Part shown: positions 49,314 through 60,294 of the stretch, one piece after another | How positions within the stretch are numbered: the first letter of the stretch is position 1 | Layout of the letters: every line of letters starts with the position of its first letter | Origin: Limnohabitans curvus | Lineage (GTDB): Bacteria; Pseudomonadota; Gammaproteobacteria; Burkholderiales; Burkholderiaceae_C | Length of the DNA stretch: 64,000 nucleotides | NCBI RefSeq assembly: GCF_003063475.1 | Contig: NZ_NESP01000001.1 | Coordinates: 2,806,434 to 2,870,433 of the forward strand | Direction: 5' to 3' | Notes under the pieces: model-generated | What the model was told of the DNA's origin: nothing | What the model saw: only the letters and a program-made list of their open reading frames with translations | The model's database searches: none | Translations under genes and position numbers: made by a program

Positions 49314-52300
49314 TCAAACGGCATCAGCCATGGACACAGCGGACTCCATGTCCACCGCAACGATGCGCGAAACGCCTTGCTCTTGCATGGTCACGCCAAT
49401 GAGTTGCTCGGCCATTTCCATCGCAATCTTGTTGTGCGAGATGAAAAGGAATTGTGTTTCTTTGGACATGCTCGACACCAACTTGGCATAGCGCTCGGTG
49501 TTGGCGTCGTCCAGCGGCGCGTCCACCTCGTCCAGCAAACAAAACGGTGCTGGGTTGAGTTGGAAAATCGCAAACACCAAGGCAATGGCGGTCAGCGCTT
49601 TTTCGCCGCCAGACAGCAAGTGAATGGTTTGGTTTTTCTTGCCCGGCGGCTGGGCCAGCACTTGCACGCCGGCGTCCAAAATCTCGTCGCCGGTCATGAC
49701 CAAGCGCGCATTGCCGCCACCGAAGAGCTCGGGGAACATGCGGCCAAAGTGTTCGTTGACGATCTTGAAGGTGCCGCCCAAGAGCTCGCGGGTTTCGCCG
49801 TCGATCTTGCGAATGGCGTCTTCCAGCGTGTTCATGGCGTCGGTCAAGTCTTTGGTTTGCGCGTCCAAGAACAGCTTGCGTTCGCTGGCACTGGCCAGCT
49901 CTTCCAAAGCGGCCAAGTTCACAGCGCCCAAGGCGGTGATGTCACGGTGCAAGCGGTCAATCTCGCCTTGCAAACCACCCAAGCGCACGTTGTTGGCGAG
50001 GATGGAAGCAGACACGGCTTCGAGGTCGGCTTCGGCGTCTGTGAGCAGTTGTGTGTATTGCTCCAACCCCAAACGAGCGGCTTGCTCTTTGAGTTGGAAG
50101 TCGGTGATGCGTTGGCGCAAAGGCTCTAGCTCACGCTCGAGCTGCAAGCGGCGTTCGTCGCTGGCACGCAGCTTGGTGGTGAGGTCGTCGTACTCGCTGC
50201 GCTTGGCGCCCAAGGCGTTTTCGCGCTCCATCTTGATGTTCAAGGCGTTTTGCAAGCCGGCTTGTGCGGCGGCATCGGTCAGGCGTGTGAGGTCTTCTTG
50301 CACACGCTGCTCTTCCGTCGCGACCGAGGCGGCTTGTTGCGTGGCCGTGTCGATGATGCGTTTGAGTTCGGCTTCGCGTGTGGCCAAGCTGCGCTGCGAG
50401 AACTGGGCTTCTTGGGCTTGACGCTCCAAGCTGCGTTGTTGTTCGCGGCTGTCGTTCAAACGGCGCTCGGCGTTGATGACGGCTTCGTCCAACTGGGCGT
50501 GACGCTCTTGGCTGTCGGCGAGTTGCATGTCCAGCTCTTCAAAGCGGGCTTCTGCCGTGGCACGGCGTTCTTGCAAGTCGGCCAATTGGGCTTCGACCTC
50601 AGACAAATCACCACTGATTTGCTCGCTGCGCGCGCGGGTTTGCTCGGCCAATTGGCTCAAGCGCAAGGTTTCGACTTGCAGTTCGTGCGCAGTGGCTTGC
50701 GCTGCGGTCGCCTCGGTGCGAATGCTCACCAAACGTTGCGAAGACTCGCTGTACGCGGCCTCGGCACGCACCAAGGTGTTACGCGCTTCATCGGCGATGA
50801 AGGCTTGAGCCTTGCTGCTCTTGTCGAGGTTTTCAATTTCTTGGGCGCGGGCCAACAAGCCCGACTGCGCGTTGTCTTGCGCGTAAAAGCTCACGCTGTG
50901 CGCGCTGATGGCGTGGCCACTCGGCACATAAATCACTTGACCTGGTTGCAAGCTGCTGCGCTTGGCCAAGGCTTCGTCCAAATTGGGTGCGGTGAAACAG
51001 CCGTTGAGCCAATCGGTCAAGAGCGCTTTTTGGCCTGCATCGTTCAGACGCAACAGGTCCGACAAGCGAGGCAAGCTGCCTTGTGATTCAGGCGCGGATG
51101 CACTTGGGGCTGTGTAGAACGCCAACTTGGCAGGCGGTGCATCGGTTTGGAAGGCTCGCACGATGTCTAAGCGAGACACTTCCAGCGAGGCCATGCGCTC
51201 GCGCAAAGCGGCTTCCAACGCATTTTCCCAACCTGCTTCGATGTGGATGCGGCTCCACAAGGCTTGCAAACCATCCAAGCCGTGCTTGGCCAACCAAGGC
51301 TTGAGCTTGTCATCGGTCTGCACTTTTTCTTGCAGCGCTTTGAGGGCTTCCAAACGGGCCGAGATGTCAGCTTGCTTGGTTTGTTCAGCGTTCACGGCCT
51401 GCTGCGCTGTGCGACGTGCGTCGTCGAGCACGGGCACATTGGCTTGCAACTCTTCCAGTTGGGCCGCCGTCACCTCGGCGTGGGCTTGCGCCTCTTGCAA
51501 CTGGTCTTTGAGGTTGTTCAGGCGCACTTCATCGGGTGCGGCCAAGGCATTTTTGTCGGCGCTCAGGCGCTCTTGGCGGGCGTTGAGGCTGCGGCTTTGT
51601 TCTTCGATGTTGCGCTGGTCCGCGGCCAACACCTGAATTTGCTGCTGCACTTGAGCCACGCTGCCGCGTTGCTCGCTGCTGCGCTGTTGGGCGACGCGCA
51701 AGGCATCTTCCAGCTCGGGCAGCTGCATGGCCTGCTCTTCCACTTGCGCGGCGAGCATGACGGCTTTTTCTTCGCCATCCATGGCCATCGAGGCCAGGTT
51801 TTCAATCTCTTGCTGTGCTTGTTCGCTTTGCGCTGCCCAGTGTGCCGTTTGTTCTTTGATCTGAATCAGGCGGGCTTCGGCGCGTTGGCGGCCTTCCACC
51901 ACAAAACGGATTTCAGCTTCTAAGCGGCCCACTTCGGCGCTGGCTTCGTACAACGAGCCTTGCGCTTGGTTCACTTGGTCGCCTGCCGCATAGTGGGCTT
52001 GGCGCACGGTTTCAAGGTCGGCTTCGATGTGGCGCAAATCGGCAATGCGCGACTCCAGGTCGTTCACCGCTTTGTCGGCTTGGGTTTTGATGCCCACTTG
52101 GTCGGCTTCGGCCTCAGCGCGGCGCAAGAACCACAGCTGGTGCTGCTTCAAGGTCACATCGGCATTGAGCGCGTGGTAGCGCTGGGCCACTTCGGCTTGT
52201 TTTTCCAACTTTTCAAGGTTGGCGTTCAACTCGCGCAAGATGTCTTCCACGCGGGTCAAGTTCTCGCGGGTGTCGCTCAGGCGGTTTTCGGTTTCGCGGC

Positions 52301-52829
52301 GGCGCTCTTTGTATTTGGAAACACCCGCAGCTTCTTCCAAGAACAAACGCAGCTCTTCGGGCTTGGATTCAATGATGCGGCTGATGGTGCCCTGGCCAAT
52401 GATGGCGTAGGCGCGTGGGCCCAAACCCGTGCCCAAGAACACGTCTTGCACGTCACGGCGACGCACGGGTTGGTTGTTGATGTAGTAGCTAGAACCGCCA
52501 TCGCGCGTCAGCACACGCTTGACCGCGATTTCTGGGAACTGGCTCCATTGGCCGCCTGCACGGTGGTCGGCGTTGTCAAACACCAGCTCCACGCTGGAGC
52601 GGCTGGCCGCTTTACGGGTGGTGGTGCCATTGAAAATGACGTCTTGCATGGACTCGCCACGCAGCTCGGACGCTTTGGACTCGCCCAGCACCCAGCGCAC
52701 AGCATCCATGATGTTGGATTTGCCGCAGCCGTTGGGGCCTACCACGCCGACCAATTGGCCGGGCAACAGGAAATTGGTGGGTTCCGCAAATGACTTGAAA
52801 CCCGATAACTTGATTGAATTCAGACGCAC
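49314..52829 (-). CDS. smc: Chromosome segregation protein SMC
   Basis: 1171 residues. Head motifs: Walker A 'GVVGPNGCGKSNIMDA' (about residue 33), signature 'LSGGEKALTAIALVFA' and Walker B 'FCLLDEVDAPLDD' near the C-terminus. Two long coiled coils (about 170-500 and 660-1000) flank the hinge. Condenses and segregates the chromosome. First gene of an smc-zipA-ligA-def unit. Confidence 0.96.
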   Translation of the reverse strand: MRLNSIKLSGFKSFAEPTNFLLPGQLVGVVGPNGCGKSNIMDAVRWVLGESKASELRGESMQDVIFNGTTTRKAASRSSVELVFDNADHRAGGQWSQFPEIAVKRVLTRDGGSSYYINNQPVRRRDVQDVFLGTGLGPRAYAIIGQGTISRIIESKPEELRLFLEEAAGVSKYKERRRETENRLSDTRENLTRVEDILRELNANLEKLEKQAEVAQRYHALNADVTLKQHQLWFLRRAEAEADQVGIKTQADKAVNDLESRIADLRHIEADLETVRQAHYAAGDQVNQAQGSLYEASAEVGRLEAEIRFVVEGRQRAEARLIQIKEQTAHWAAQSEQAQQEIENLASMAMDGEEKAVMLAAQVEEQAMQLPELEDALRVAQQRSSEQRGSVAQVQQQIQVLAADQRNIEEQSRSLNARQERLSADKNALAAPDEVRLNNLKDQLQEAQAHAEVTAAQLEELQANVPVLDDARRTAQQAVNAEQTKQADISARLEALKALQEKVQTDDKLKPWLAKHGLDGLQALWSRIHIEAGWENALEAALRERMASLEVSRLDIVRAFQTDAPPAKLAFYTAPSASAPESQGSLPRLSDLLRLNDAGQKALLTDWLNGCFTAPNLDEALAKRSSLQPGQVIYVPSGHAISAHSVSFYAQDNAQSGLLARAQEIENLDKSSKAQAFIADEARNTLVRAEAAYSESSQRLVSIRTEATAAQATAHELQVETLRLSQLAEQTRARSEQISGDLSEVEAQLADLQERRATAEARFEELDMQLADSQERHAQLDEAVINAERRLNDSREQQRSLERQAQEAQFSQRSLATREAELKRIIDTATQQAASVATEEQRVQEDLTRLTDAAAQAGLQNALNIKMERENALGAKRSEYDDLTTKLRASDERRLQLERELEPLRQRITDFQLKEQAARLGLEQYTQLLTDAEADLEAVSASILANNVRLGGLQGEIDRLHRDITALGAVNLAALEELASASERKLFLDAQTKDLTDAMNTLEDAIRKIDGETRELLGGTFKIVNEHFGRMFPELFGGGNARLVMTGDEILDAGVQVLAQPPGKKNQTIHLLSGGEKALTAIALVFAIFQLNPAPFCLLDEVDAPLDDANTERYAKLVSSMSKETQFLFISHNKIAMEMAEQLIGVTMQEQGVSRIVAVDMESAVSMADAV

Positions 52830-52857
52830 TGAAAAGCCTCTCTAGACACAGCCTGAA

Positions 52858-53205
52858 TCATAAAGCGCTGAGGCACGCGCGAACTTCGACCAGTAAGGTC
52901 TCCAAACTAGGAACTAATGAAGTAAAGATGGGGCCTGTCACGTCCAGCGGCTTCTCGCGGCTGGTTTGGTACAGGTCAGTCATGGCTTGCGCCAACGGTT
53001 GCGCCGCAAACAAAGGCATGAAGCCCTTCAAGGCATGGAGCGAATGTTCGACCTTCAAGGCGTCGCCCGCTGCCAAACCCGCTTGGATGATGGCCATTTC
53101 TTGGGTCAAACTTTGCTCAAACGTCATCACCAGCTCGCGCAATTGGCCCGCTTCAAAAGCGAACTCTTTGGCGCGGGTGAGGTCAAGCAAGGGAGATATA
53201 GACAT
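52858..53205 (-). CDS. Orphan histidine phosphotransfer (Hpt) domain protein
   Basis: 115 residues from ATG 53205 (a GTG at 53223 would add six). The phospho-acceptor helix is 'EHSLHALKGFMPLF' with the conserved H-x-L-K-G; helices before ('LRELVMTFEQSLTQEMAIIQAGLAAGD') and after ('PLAQAMTDLYQTSREKP') fit the four-helix Hpt fold. No histidine kinase or response regulator gene is nearby. It is separated from smc by 28 bp and divergent from dapC by 41 bp. Confidence 0.75.
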   Translation of the reverse strand: MSISPLLDLTRAKEFAFEAGQLRELVMTFEQSLTQEMAIIQAGLAAGDALKVEHSLHALKGFMPLFAAQPLAQAMTDLYQTSREKPLDVTGPIFTSLVPSLETLLVEVRACLSAL

Positions 53206-53246
53206 AAGGTTCAGATTGATCACAGAGCGCGGGGATAATAGCAGCC

Positions 53247-54440
53247 ATGAACCCCCTTCTTTCGAGCCTTCAGCCCTATCCTTTTGAGCGGCTGAAGCAA
53301 CTTTTCTCCACCGTCACCCCCAACCCTGCGTATGCGCCCATCAGCCTAGGCATTGGCGAGCCACGCCATGCCACGCCGCAATTGGTGCTCGATGCCTTGG
53401 CCAAAGCCACGGCGCAGTTGGCCGCCTACCCTGCCACCGCAGGTTTGCCTGCGTTGCGCGAATCGTGTGTGAATTGGATGCAGCGCCGCTATGGTTTGAA
53501 GCTGGACGCTGCCACCCAAGTGCTGCCGGTGAACGGCTCACGCGAGGCCTTGTTTGCATTTGCCCAAACGGTGATTGACCCCACACGCGATGCGGTGGTG
53601 GTGTGCCCCAACCCGTTCTACCAAATCTACGAAGGCGCTGCGCTGTTGGCAGGTGCACAAACTTATTACGCGCCCAGCGACCCTGCGCTCAACTTCAACG
53701 TCAACTGGGACAGCGTGCCTGCCGAGGTCTGGGCCAAAACTCAGCTGTTGTTTGTGTGCTCACCCGGCAACCCCACCGGCGCTGTGATGCCCATGAGCGA
53801 CTGGGAAAAGCTGTTTGCCCTGAGCGACAAGTACGGTTTTGTCATTGCCAGCGACGAGTGCTACAGCGAAATCTATTTCCGCGAAGAAGCACCATTGGGT
53901 GGCCTAGAAGCCGCTACCAAATTGGGGCGCACCGACTTTAAAAACTTGGTGGCCTTCACCAGCTTGTCCAAGCGCAGCAATGTGCCAGGCATGCGCAGCG
54001 GCTTTGTGGCGGGCGACGCCAACATCCTCAAACAGTTCTTGCTGTATCGCACCTACCACGGCTCCGCCATGAGCGGCATGGTGCAAGCGGCCAGCATTGC
54101 CGCGTGGGACGACGAAGCCCATGTGGTGGACAACCGTGAGCAATACCGCCAAAAGTTTGCGGCTGTCACCCCACTGCTCGAAGCGGTGATGGATGTGCGT
54201 TTGCCCGATGCTGGTTTTTACCTGTGGGCGGCAGTTCCAGGAGGAGACGATGTGGCCTTCGCACGCGACTTGCTGGCTCAATACAATGTGACGGTGCTGC
54301 CGGGCAGCTACCTAGCGCGAGACGCCCAAGGTTTCAACCCCGGTGCCGGTCGAATTCGCATGGCCTTGGTGGCCGAAACTGCCGAGTGCTTAGAAGCCGC
54401 GCAACGCATCGTGGCGTTCATCAAACAAAACCATTCCTGA
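53247..54440 (+). CDS. dapC: Succinyldiaminopimelate transaminase
   Basis: 397 residues, class I/II aminotransferase. PLP lysine in '[13 protein letters not shown]' (Lys242), '[13 protein letters not shown]' and '[11 protein letters not shown]' are the other PLP contacts. Converts N-succinyl-2-amino-6-ketopimelate to N-succinyl-LL-diaminopimelate in lysine and murein synthesis. It heads a dapC-dapD-dapE-prmB cluster, which supports the DapC assignment among otherwise similar aminotransferases. Confidence 0.94.
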   Translation: MNPLLSSLQPYPFERLKQLFSTVTPNPAYAPISLGIGEPRHATPQLVLDALAKATAQLAAYPATAGLPALRESCVNWMQRRYGLKLDAATQVLPVNGSREALFAFAQTVIDPTRDAVVVCPNPFYQIYEGAALLAGAQTYYAPSDPALNFNVNWDSVPAEVWAKTQLLFVCSPGNPTGAVMPMSDWEKLFALSDKYGFVIASDECYSEIYFREEAPLGGLEAATKLGRTDFKNLVAFTSLSKRSNVPGMRSGFVAGDANILKQFLLYRTYHGSAMSGMVQAASIAAWDDEAHVVDNREQYRQKFAAVTPLLEAVMDVRLPDAGFYLWAAVPGGDDVAFARDLLAQYNVTVLPGSYLARDAQGFNPGAGRIRMALVAETAECLEAAQRIVAFIKQNHS

Positions 54441-54474
54441 TTCCTTTCTTAATTTCAACGTAGAGAAGACAACC

Positions 54475-55311
54475 ATGACTCAACACCAACTCCAACACGT
54501 CATCGACAACGCTTGGGACAACCGCGCCAACATCAGCATTGACAACGCCACACACGAAGTGCGCGATGCCGTGGACCACGTGATTGCCGAATTGAACGCT
54601 GGCCGCTTGCGCGTGGCCACCCGTGAAGGCGTTGGCCAATGGACGGTTCACCAATGGTTGAAGAAAGCTGTGTTGTTGTCCTTCCGTTTGAAAGACAACC
54701 GCCTCATGAAGTCGGGCGACTTGGCTTTCTACGACAAAGTGGACACCAAGTTTGGCCACATGACTGAAGACGAACTCAAAGCCGCTGGCGTGCGCGTGGT
54801 GCCGCCCGCTGTGGCCCGTCGCGGCAGCTTTGTGGCTGCTGGTGCGATTTTGATGCCCTCTTACGTGAACATCGGCGCCTATGTGGACAGCGGCACCATG
54901 GTCGACACATGGGCCACCGTGGGCTCATGCGCACAAATCGGCAAGAACGTGCACTTGTCTGGCGGCGTGGGCATTGGCGGCGTGTTGGAGCCATTGCAAG
55001 CCAACCCCACCATCATTGAAGACAACTGCTTCATCGGCGCTCGCTCTGAAGTGGTGGAAGGCGTCATCATCGAAGAAAACTCCGTGCTCGGCATGGGCGT
55101 GTTCATCGGTCAATCGACCCCCATCTTCGACCGCGCCACAGGCGAAATCAGCTACGGCCGTGTGGCTTCTGGCTCTGTGGTGGTGGCTGGCAACATCCCT
55201 AAAGTCGCAGCCAACGGCGCGCCTTACAGCATGTACGCCGCCATCGTGGTCAAGCGTGTGGACGCACAAACCCGCTCTAAGACCAGCATCAACGACTTGT
55301 TGCGCGACTGA
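54475..55311 (+). CDS. dapD: 2,3,4,5-tetrahydropyridine-2,6-dicarboxylate N-succinyltransferase
   Basis: 278 residues. C-terminal left-handed beta-helix of hexapeptide repeats ('[40 protein letters not shown]', '[35 protein letters not shown]'). It succinylates tetrahydrodipicolinate. 34 bp after dapC. Confidence 0.97.
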   Translation: MTQHQLQHVIDNAWDNRANISIDNATHEVRDAVDHVIAELNAGRLRVATREGVGQWTVHQWLKKAVLLSFRLKDNRLMKSGDLAFYDKVDTKFGHMTEDELKAAGVRVVPPAVARRGSFVAAGAILMPSYVNIGAYVDSGTMVDTWATVGSCAQIGKNVHLSGGVGIGGVLEPLQANPTIIEDNCFIGARSEVVEGVIIEENSVLGMGVFIGQSTPIFDRATGEISYGRVASGSVVVAGNIPKVAANGAPYSMYAAIVVKRVDAQTRSKTSINDLLRD

Positions 55312-55332
55312 TCTTTTAAAAAGCAAGTTTCG

Positions 55333-56511
55333 ATGTCTCGCACCCTCCAGCTCACAGAGCAACTCATCTCGCGCCCTTCGGTCACACCCGAGGACGTGGG
55401 CTGTTTGGACATCATCACCGCACGGCTCGCGCCCATCGGTTTTGAGTGTGAGCGCATCGACAGCGGGCCAGACACCTTTCGCGTGAGCAACCTGTGGGCT
55501 GTCAAGCGCAGCTCACAGGCAAACGCCAAAACACTGGTATTCGCAGGCCACACCGATGTGGTGCCCACCGGCCCCATCGACCAATGGACCAGCGACCCCT
55601 TCACCCCCACCCACCGGGACGGCAAATTGTTTGGCCGTGGTGCCAGCGACATGAAAGCGTCGTTGGCAGCGATGGTGGTGGCGTGTGAAGAGTTTGCGAT
55701 TGCGTGCAAAGACCCATCCATCAACATCGCCTTCTTGCTCACCAGCGACGAAGAAGGCCCAGCGTTAGACGGCACCGTCAAAGTGTGCGAAGCCTTGAAG
55801 GCCCGTGGCGAAAAACTCGACTGGTGCATCGTGGGCGAACCCACCTCGGTAGAACGCACCGGCGACATGATCAAAAACGGCCGACGCGGCACCATGAGCG
55901 GCAAGCTCACCGTCAAAGGCGTGCAAGGCCACATTGCCTACCCGCAACTCGCCAAAAACCCCATCCATTTGCTCAGCCCCGCGTTGGCAGAGTTGGTGGC
56001 AATTGAATGGGACAAAGGCAACGACTTCTTCCCGCCCACCAGCTGGCAAGTGAGCAACATCCACGCGGGCACGGGTGCGAGCAACGTCATTCCGGGCGAA
56101 TGCGTGGTGGACTTCAACTTCCGCTTCTGCACCGAATCCACGCCCGAGCAATTGCAACAGCGCCTGACCGCGGTGCTGCACAAACACAGCTTGGACTTCG
56201 ACCTCAAATGGACCATCGGTGGCCTGCCCTTCCTCACCACGCCTGGTGATTTGGTGGGCGCCGTGCAACGCGCCATCCACGACGAAACCGGCATTGACAC
56301 CGAGCTGTCCACCACCGGCGGCACCAGCGACGGGCGCTTCATTGCGCAAGTTTGCCCGCAAGTCATTGAGCTCGGCCCGCCCAACGCCACCATCCACAAA
56401 ATCAACGAGTTTGTGGCCGTGGCTGATTTGGATCCCCTGAAAAACATCTATCGCCGTGTGCTGGAACAGCTGCACGGCTTGGCCTCACCGGCCAACACGT
56501 CCGCACAATGA
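55333..56511 (+). CDS. dapE: Succinyl-diaminopimelate desuccinylase
   Basis: 392 residues, M20 metallopeptidase family. Zinc-binding '[11 protein letters not shown]' (His73, Asp75), bridging '[11 protein letters not shown]' (Asp106) and catalytic glutamates '[12 protein letters not shown]' (Glu140, Glu141). The C-terminal dimerisation part includes '[11 protein letters not shown]'. Releases succinate to give LL-diaminopimelate. Its stop overlaps prmB by 4 bp. Confidence 0.97.
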   Translation: MSRTLQLTEQLISRPSVTPEDVGCLDIITARLAPIGFECERIDSGPDTFRVSNLWAVKRSSQANAKTLVFAGHTDVVPTGPIDQWTSDPFTPTHRDGKLFGRGASDMKASLAAMVVACEEFAIACKDPSINIAFLLTSDEEGPALDGTVKVCEALKARGEKLDWCIVGEPTSVERTGDMIKNGRRGTMSGKLTVKGVQGHIAYPQLAKNPIHLLSPALAELVAIEWDKGNDFFPPTSWQVSNIHAGTGASNVIPGECVVDFNFRFCTESTPEQLQQRLTAVLHKHSLDFDLKWTIGGLPFLTTPGDLVGAVQRAIHDETGIDTELSTTGGTSDGRFIAQVCPQVIELGPPNATIHKINEFVAVADLDPLKNIYRRVLEQLHGLASPANTSAQ

Positions 56512-57416
56512 ACCCATCTCTCACACTCAGCGCGCTCATTGCACAGAGCGCGCAGCAGCTTGACGCTGCCCACACTGCAGGCAACTTGAGCTTTGGCCAC
56601 GGCACCACCAACGCCGCCGACGAAGCTGCCTGGCTGGTGCTGTGGAAGCTGGGTTTGCCGCTCGACACCGATGTGTCAGACGAGGCGCACAACCTCGAAC
56701 TGCCCGCCACGCAAGTGGCCAGTGTGCAAGCCTTCATTGAGCACCGCATTGCCAGCCGCAAGCCCGCGGCTTACCTCACGCAAGAGGCGTGGCTGCAAGG
56801 CGTGTCGTTCTACATTGACGAGCGCGCCATCGTGCCGCGTTCACTCATTGCGGAGGTCTTGGCCGAAGGCAGCATCGATCCTTGGCTAGACCCCAACACC
56901 ACGCGTGTGCTCGACCTGTGCACTGGCAACGGCAGCCTTGGCATCTTGGCTGCGTTGGCCTATCCAGACATCACCGTTCAAGGCTTGGACTTGTCCAAAG
57001 ACGCCTTGGCTGTGGCCCAAATCAACATCGAACGTCACGGTCTAGAAGGCCGCATGACGTTGGCCGAATCGGATGGTTTGGCTAAGGCTGATGGTGTATT
57101 CGATCTGATACTGTGCAACCCACCTTATGTGAACGCACAAAGCATGTCCGAGTTGCCCGCCGAATTCAAAGCCGAGCCCGCGCTTGCTTTGGCCGGTGGC
57201 GATGACGGCATGGACTTTATTCGCCAAATGCTGCGCGACGCCCCAGCACACATGAGCGAAAACGCAGTTCTGATCCTAGAGATTGGCCACGAACGCGATT
57301 ACTTTGAAGCAGCCTTTCCTTTCCTAGATGTCGTGTGGCTATCGACCAGTGCTGGTGACGACCAGGTCTTACTCCTCACACGCCAGGCGATTGTCGAAGG
57401 CGCAAATACACAATGA
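56508..57416 (+). CDS. prmB: 50S ribosomal protein L3 N5-glutamine methyltransferase
   Basis: 302 residues. SAM motif '[14 protein letters not shown]' (about residue 134) and catalytic '[13 protein letters not shown]' (Asn204-Pro-Pro-Tyr), the NPPY signature for glutamine N5-methylation. The '[32 protein letters not shown]' segment is typical of PrmB rather than PrmC. Overlaps both neighbours by 4 bp. Confidence 0.94.
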   Translation: MNPSLTLSALIAQSAQQLDAAHTAGNLSFGHGTTNAADEAAWLVLWKLGLPLDTDVSDEAHNLELPATQVASVQAFIEHRIASRKPAAYLTQEAWLQGVSFYIDERAIVPRSLIAEVLAEGSIDPWLDPNTTRVLDLCTGNGSLGILAALAYPDITVQGLDLSKDALAVAQINIERHGLEGRMTLAESDGLAKADGVFDLILCNPPYVNAQSMSELPAEFKAEPALALAGGDDGMDFIRQMLRDAPAHMSENAVLILEIGHERDYFEAAFPFLDVVWLSTSAGDDQVLLLTRQAIVEGANTQ

Positions 57417-59440
57417 TCACGATTAAAAATGTCACCTTGCGCCGCAGCGCCAAGGTGTTGCTCGAAGGCGCCACCGTCACCCTCAACCCGGGTGAAAAAG
57501 TAGGCTTGGTGGGCCGCAACGGTGCGGGGAAATCGTCGCTGTTTGCGTTGCTCAACGGCAACTTGCAAGAAGACACGGGCGAGTTCTATATCCCCACGCA
57601 ATGGCGCATGGGCCAAGTGTCGCAAGACATGCCCGAGACCGAGCAAAGTGCCACCGAGTTCGTGATTGAAGGCGACACCGTGCTGAACAACGCGCGTACC
57701 GAAGTCAAAGCAGCCGAAGCCACCGATGACGGCGAACGTTTGGGCAACGCCTACATGGCCTTGTACGACGCAGGCGAACACGATGCGCAGTCACGCGCAC
57801 AAGCGCTCATCTTGGGCCTGGGCTTTAAAACGACAGAGCTCGACAACCCCGTGAACAGCTTCTCCGGCGGTTGGCGCATGCGCTTGCAACTGGCGCGTGC
57901 GCTGATGTGCCCATCTGACTTGCTGCTGCTGGATGAGCCCACCAACCACTTGGACTTGGACGCCTTGGTGTGGCTGGAAGCTTGGCTCAAGCGCTATGAA
58001 GGCACGATGGTGGTCATCAGCCATGACCGCGAATTTTTGGATGCCGTGACCAACGTCACTCTGCACATCGATGCCGGCAAGCTGGTGCGCTACGGCGGCA
58101 ACTACAGCAAGTTTGAAGACATGCGCGCCGAGCAAATGGAGCTGCAACAAAACGCATTCTCCAAACAGCAAGACAAGATCGCGCATTTGCAAAAGTTCAT
58201 TGCACGCTTCAAGGCCAAGGCCAGCAAAGCCAAGCAAGCGCAAAGCCGCGTCAAGGCTTTGGACCGCATGGAAAAAATTGCGCCGTTGTTGGCCGAGGCC
58301 GACTTCAGCTTCGAGTTCAAAGAACCTGCCAACTTGCCCAACCCCATGCTGAGCATGCAAGGCGTGAGCGTGGGCTACCCCGCCCCTGCCGACGCGCCTG
58401 CGGGCACACCACCCACCGTCATCGTGCAAAACGTCAGCCGCTCTGTGCTGGCGGGCCAGCGCATTGGCATCTTGGGGGCCAACGGCCAAGGTAAATCCAC
58501 GCTGGTGAAAACCATTGCGCGTGATTTGGGTGCCTTGGGCGGCGAAGTGACCGAAGGCAAAGGCCTGAACATCGGCTACTTTGCGCAGCAAGAACTCGAC
58601 GTGTTGCACCCCGCAGACAACCCGCTCGACCACATGATTGCGTTGGCGAAAAAACTCACCAGCGACGGCAAGCTGGCCGGCCAAGCCACACGCGAGCAAG
58701 ATTTGCGCAGCTTCCTAGGCCAGTTCAACTTTGGCGGCGACATGGTCAAGCAAGCCGTAGGCAGCATGAGCGGTGGCGAAAAAGCCCGCCTCGTGCTGTG
58801 CATGTTGGTGTGGCAACGCCCCAACTTGCTTCTGATGGACGAGCCGACCAACCACTTGGACCTCGCCACCCGCGAAGCGCTGAGCATGGCGCTGAACGAA
58901 TTTGAAGGCACCGTGATGCTGGTCAGCCATGACCGCGCTTTGTTGCGTGCCGTGTGTGATGAGTTCTGGATGGTGTCACGCGGTGGCGTGGAGCCCTTTG
59001 ACGGCGACTTGGACGACTACCAACGCTACTTGCTCGATGAAGGCAAACGCTTGCGTGCAGAAGCGGTGGCGGCTGCCAATGCGGCAGCGCTCAAGCCTGC
59101 CGTTGTGGCGCCGGTGGCTGAAGTTGCGGCGCCTGTAGCGAAAGCTGCTGCGCCGGTGGCCTCTCGCGACCAACGCAAAGAAGACGCGCAGCTGCGCAAA
59201 GACATCAACGAGAAAAAGCGTCCGTTGAAAAAGGAGTTCGATGGCGTGGAGAAAACCATGGCCACGCTCGAGTCTGAAAAGACGGCCTTGCACGACAAAC
59301 TTGCCACACCTCTGCCCCCTGCTGAAATTGCCGAAGCAGGCAAGCGCCTCAAAGCGGTGGAAGACGAATTGGCCGAGCTAGAAGTGCGTTGGCTAGAGCT
59401 GACTGAGGCCATGGATGCGATAGAAGCTGCAATGGCTTAA
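57413..59440 (+). CDS. ABC-F family ATP-binding protein (Uup/YheS-like)
   Basis: 675 residues with two ABC domains and no membrane helices. P-loops 'GLVGRNGAGKSSL' and 'GILGANGQGKSTL', signatures 'NSFSGGWRMRLQLA' and 'GSMSGGEKARLVL', Walker B 'LLLDEPTNHLDLD' and 'LLMDEPTNHLDLA'. The P-site-interacting linker lies between (about residues 225-300), and a C-terminal coiled coil rich in lysine/glutamate follows an alanine/valine linker. Probably acts on the ribosome or replication forks; YheS is the closest-sounding type by length. Confidence 0.9.
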   Translation: MITIKNVTLRRSAKVLLEGATVTLNPGEKVGLVGRNGAGKSSLFALLNGNLQEDTGEFYIPTQWRMGQVSQDMPETEQSATEFVIEGDTVLNNARTEVKAAEATDDGERLGNAYMALYDAGEHDAQSRAQALILGLGFKTTELDNPVNSFSGGWRMRLQLARALMCPSDLLLLDEPTNHLDLDALVWLEAWLKRYEGTMVVISHDREFLDAVTNVTLHIDAGKLVRYGGNYSKFEDMRAEQMELQQNAFSKQQDKIAHLQKFIARFKAKASKAKQAQSRVKALDRMEKIAPLLAEADFSFEFKEPANLPNPMLSMQGVSVGYPAPADAPAGTPPTVIVQNVSRSVLAGQRIGILGANGQGKSTLVKTIARDLGALGGEVTEGKGLNIGYFAQQELDVLHPADNPLDHMIALAKKLTSDGKLAGQATREQDLRSFLGQFNFGGDMVKQAVGSMSGGEKARLVLCMLVWQRPNLLLMDEPTNHLDLATREALSMALNEFEGTVMLVSHDRALLRAVCDEFWMVSRGGVEPFDGDLDDYQRYLLDEGKRLRAEAVAAANAAALKPAVVAPVAEVAAPVAKAAAPVASRDQRKEDAQLRKDINEKKRPLKKEFDGVEKTMATLESEKTALHDKLATPLPPAEIAEAGKRLKAVEDELAELEVRWLELTEAMDAIEAAMA

Positions 59441-59445
59441 ATCAT

Positions 59446-60294
59446 TTAAATGAAGCGCGCACTGAACTGCGCGCTGCACCAAATGATGGCGGGAAACGCA
59501 CACAGCCACGCCCAGAAAAATCGGTTCAAGCCAAAGAACCAAAACACCAAGAAGTGAAACAGCGCCGCCACGGCGCAAAACACAGCGGCGAGTCGTGGGT
59601 CGACCAAGCTGATGGGAAACAAAATTTCCCACACGATGAAACCCCACGAGCCCAGCATGGCCAGCCACTTGTTGCGCAGCGGGTGTGTGGCCGACAACGG
59701 CCTGTAAATGGCACCGTTCAAAAAGATGGTCATGGCTGAGCCATTGCGCCATTCACTGCGCAGCAGCTTCACAGCACCCGACATGAAATACGACGTGATG
59801 GCTTGAATGGCGATGTACCAAAAACCCGCTTGCCAGCCCAGCTCAACATTGACCAAAGCCCCCACCACTTGCGAGATGAGCAAGCCCGTGAGCACCACCA
59901 AGGTCATGAAGTCGCTGCCCCCGTTGAACGCCCCACGCCAACGGATGAGGATGAGCAAGTTGCCCACAAACAAAAAACCAATCAGCGGCAACGAGGCGCC
60001 CTGCACTGCCAACGCAACCACCGCACAAAGGCGCAACACCAAATGCAGCTGATGCATCTGCGGCTTGAACAGCTCATCGAATAAAGCACGCACAGGCGCG
60101 TTAGGAATATCAGCCCGTTGCAAGGGCCAAGACCAAAACGCATCGTCTGCGGTGTACTTGCCCATGCGCAAGTATTCCAGCGTTTGAATCGTGAGGCTCC
60201 AAGCAAACACCAACTCGGTGGCGCGAATGGCCATCAAGGTAGGCGCGTCGACCAAAGCGTGAATCAACGTCTGCATGAACGCAGCACTTAACAT
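59446..60294 (-). CDS. Integral membrane protein, possibly HTTM-domain
   Basis: 282 residues with about seven hydrophobic segments. Short patterns such as 'IRWRGAFNGGSDFMTLVVLTGLL' and the membrane layout recall the HTTM (vitamin K-dependent carboxylase-like) fold, but this is not a firm match. Its start is inside the last codons of the upstream gene (overlap 7 bp), so both are co-translated as a pair. Function unknown. Confidence 0.6.
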   Translation of the reverse strand: MLSAAFMQTLIHALVDAPTLMAIRATELVFAWSLTIQTLEYLRMGKYTADDAFWSWPLQRADIPNAPVRALFDELFKPQMHQLHLVLRLCAVVALAVQGASLPLIGFLFVGNLLILIRWRGAFNGGSDFMTLVVLTGLLISQVVGALVNVELGWQAGFWYIAIQAITSYFMSGAVKLLRSEWRNGSAMTIFLNGAIYRPLSATHPLRNKWLAMLGSWGFIVWEILFPISLVDPRLAAVFCAVAALFHFLVFWFFGLNRFFWAWLCAFPAIIWCSAQFSARFI

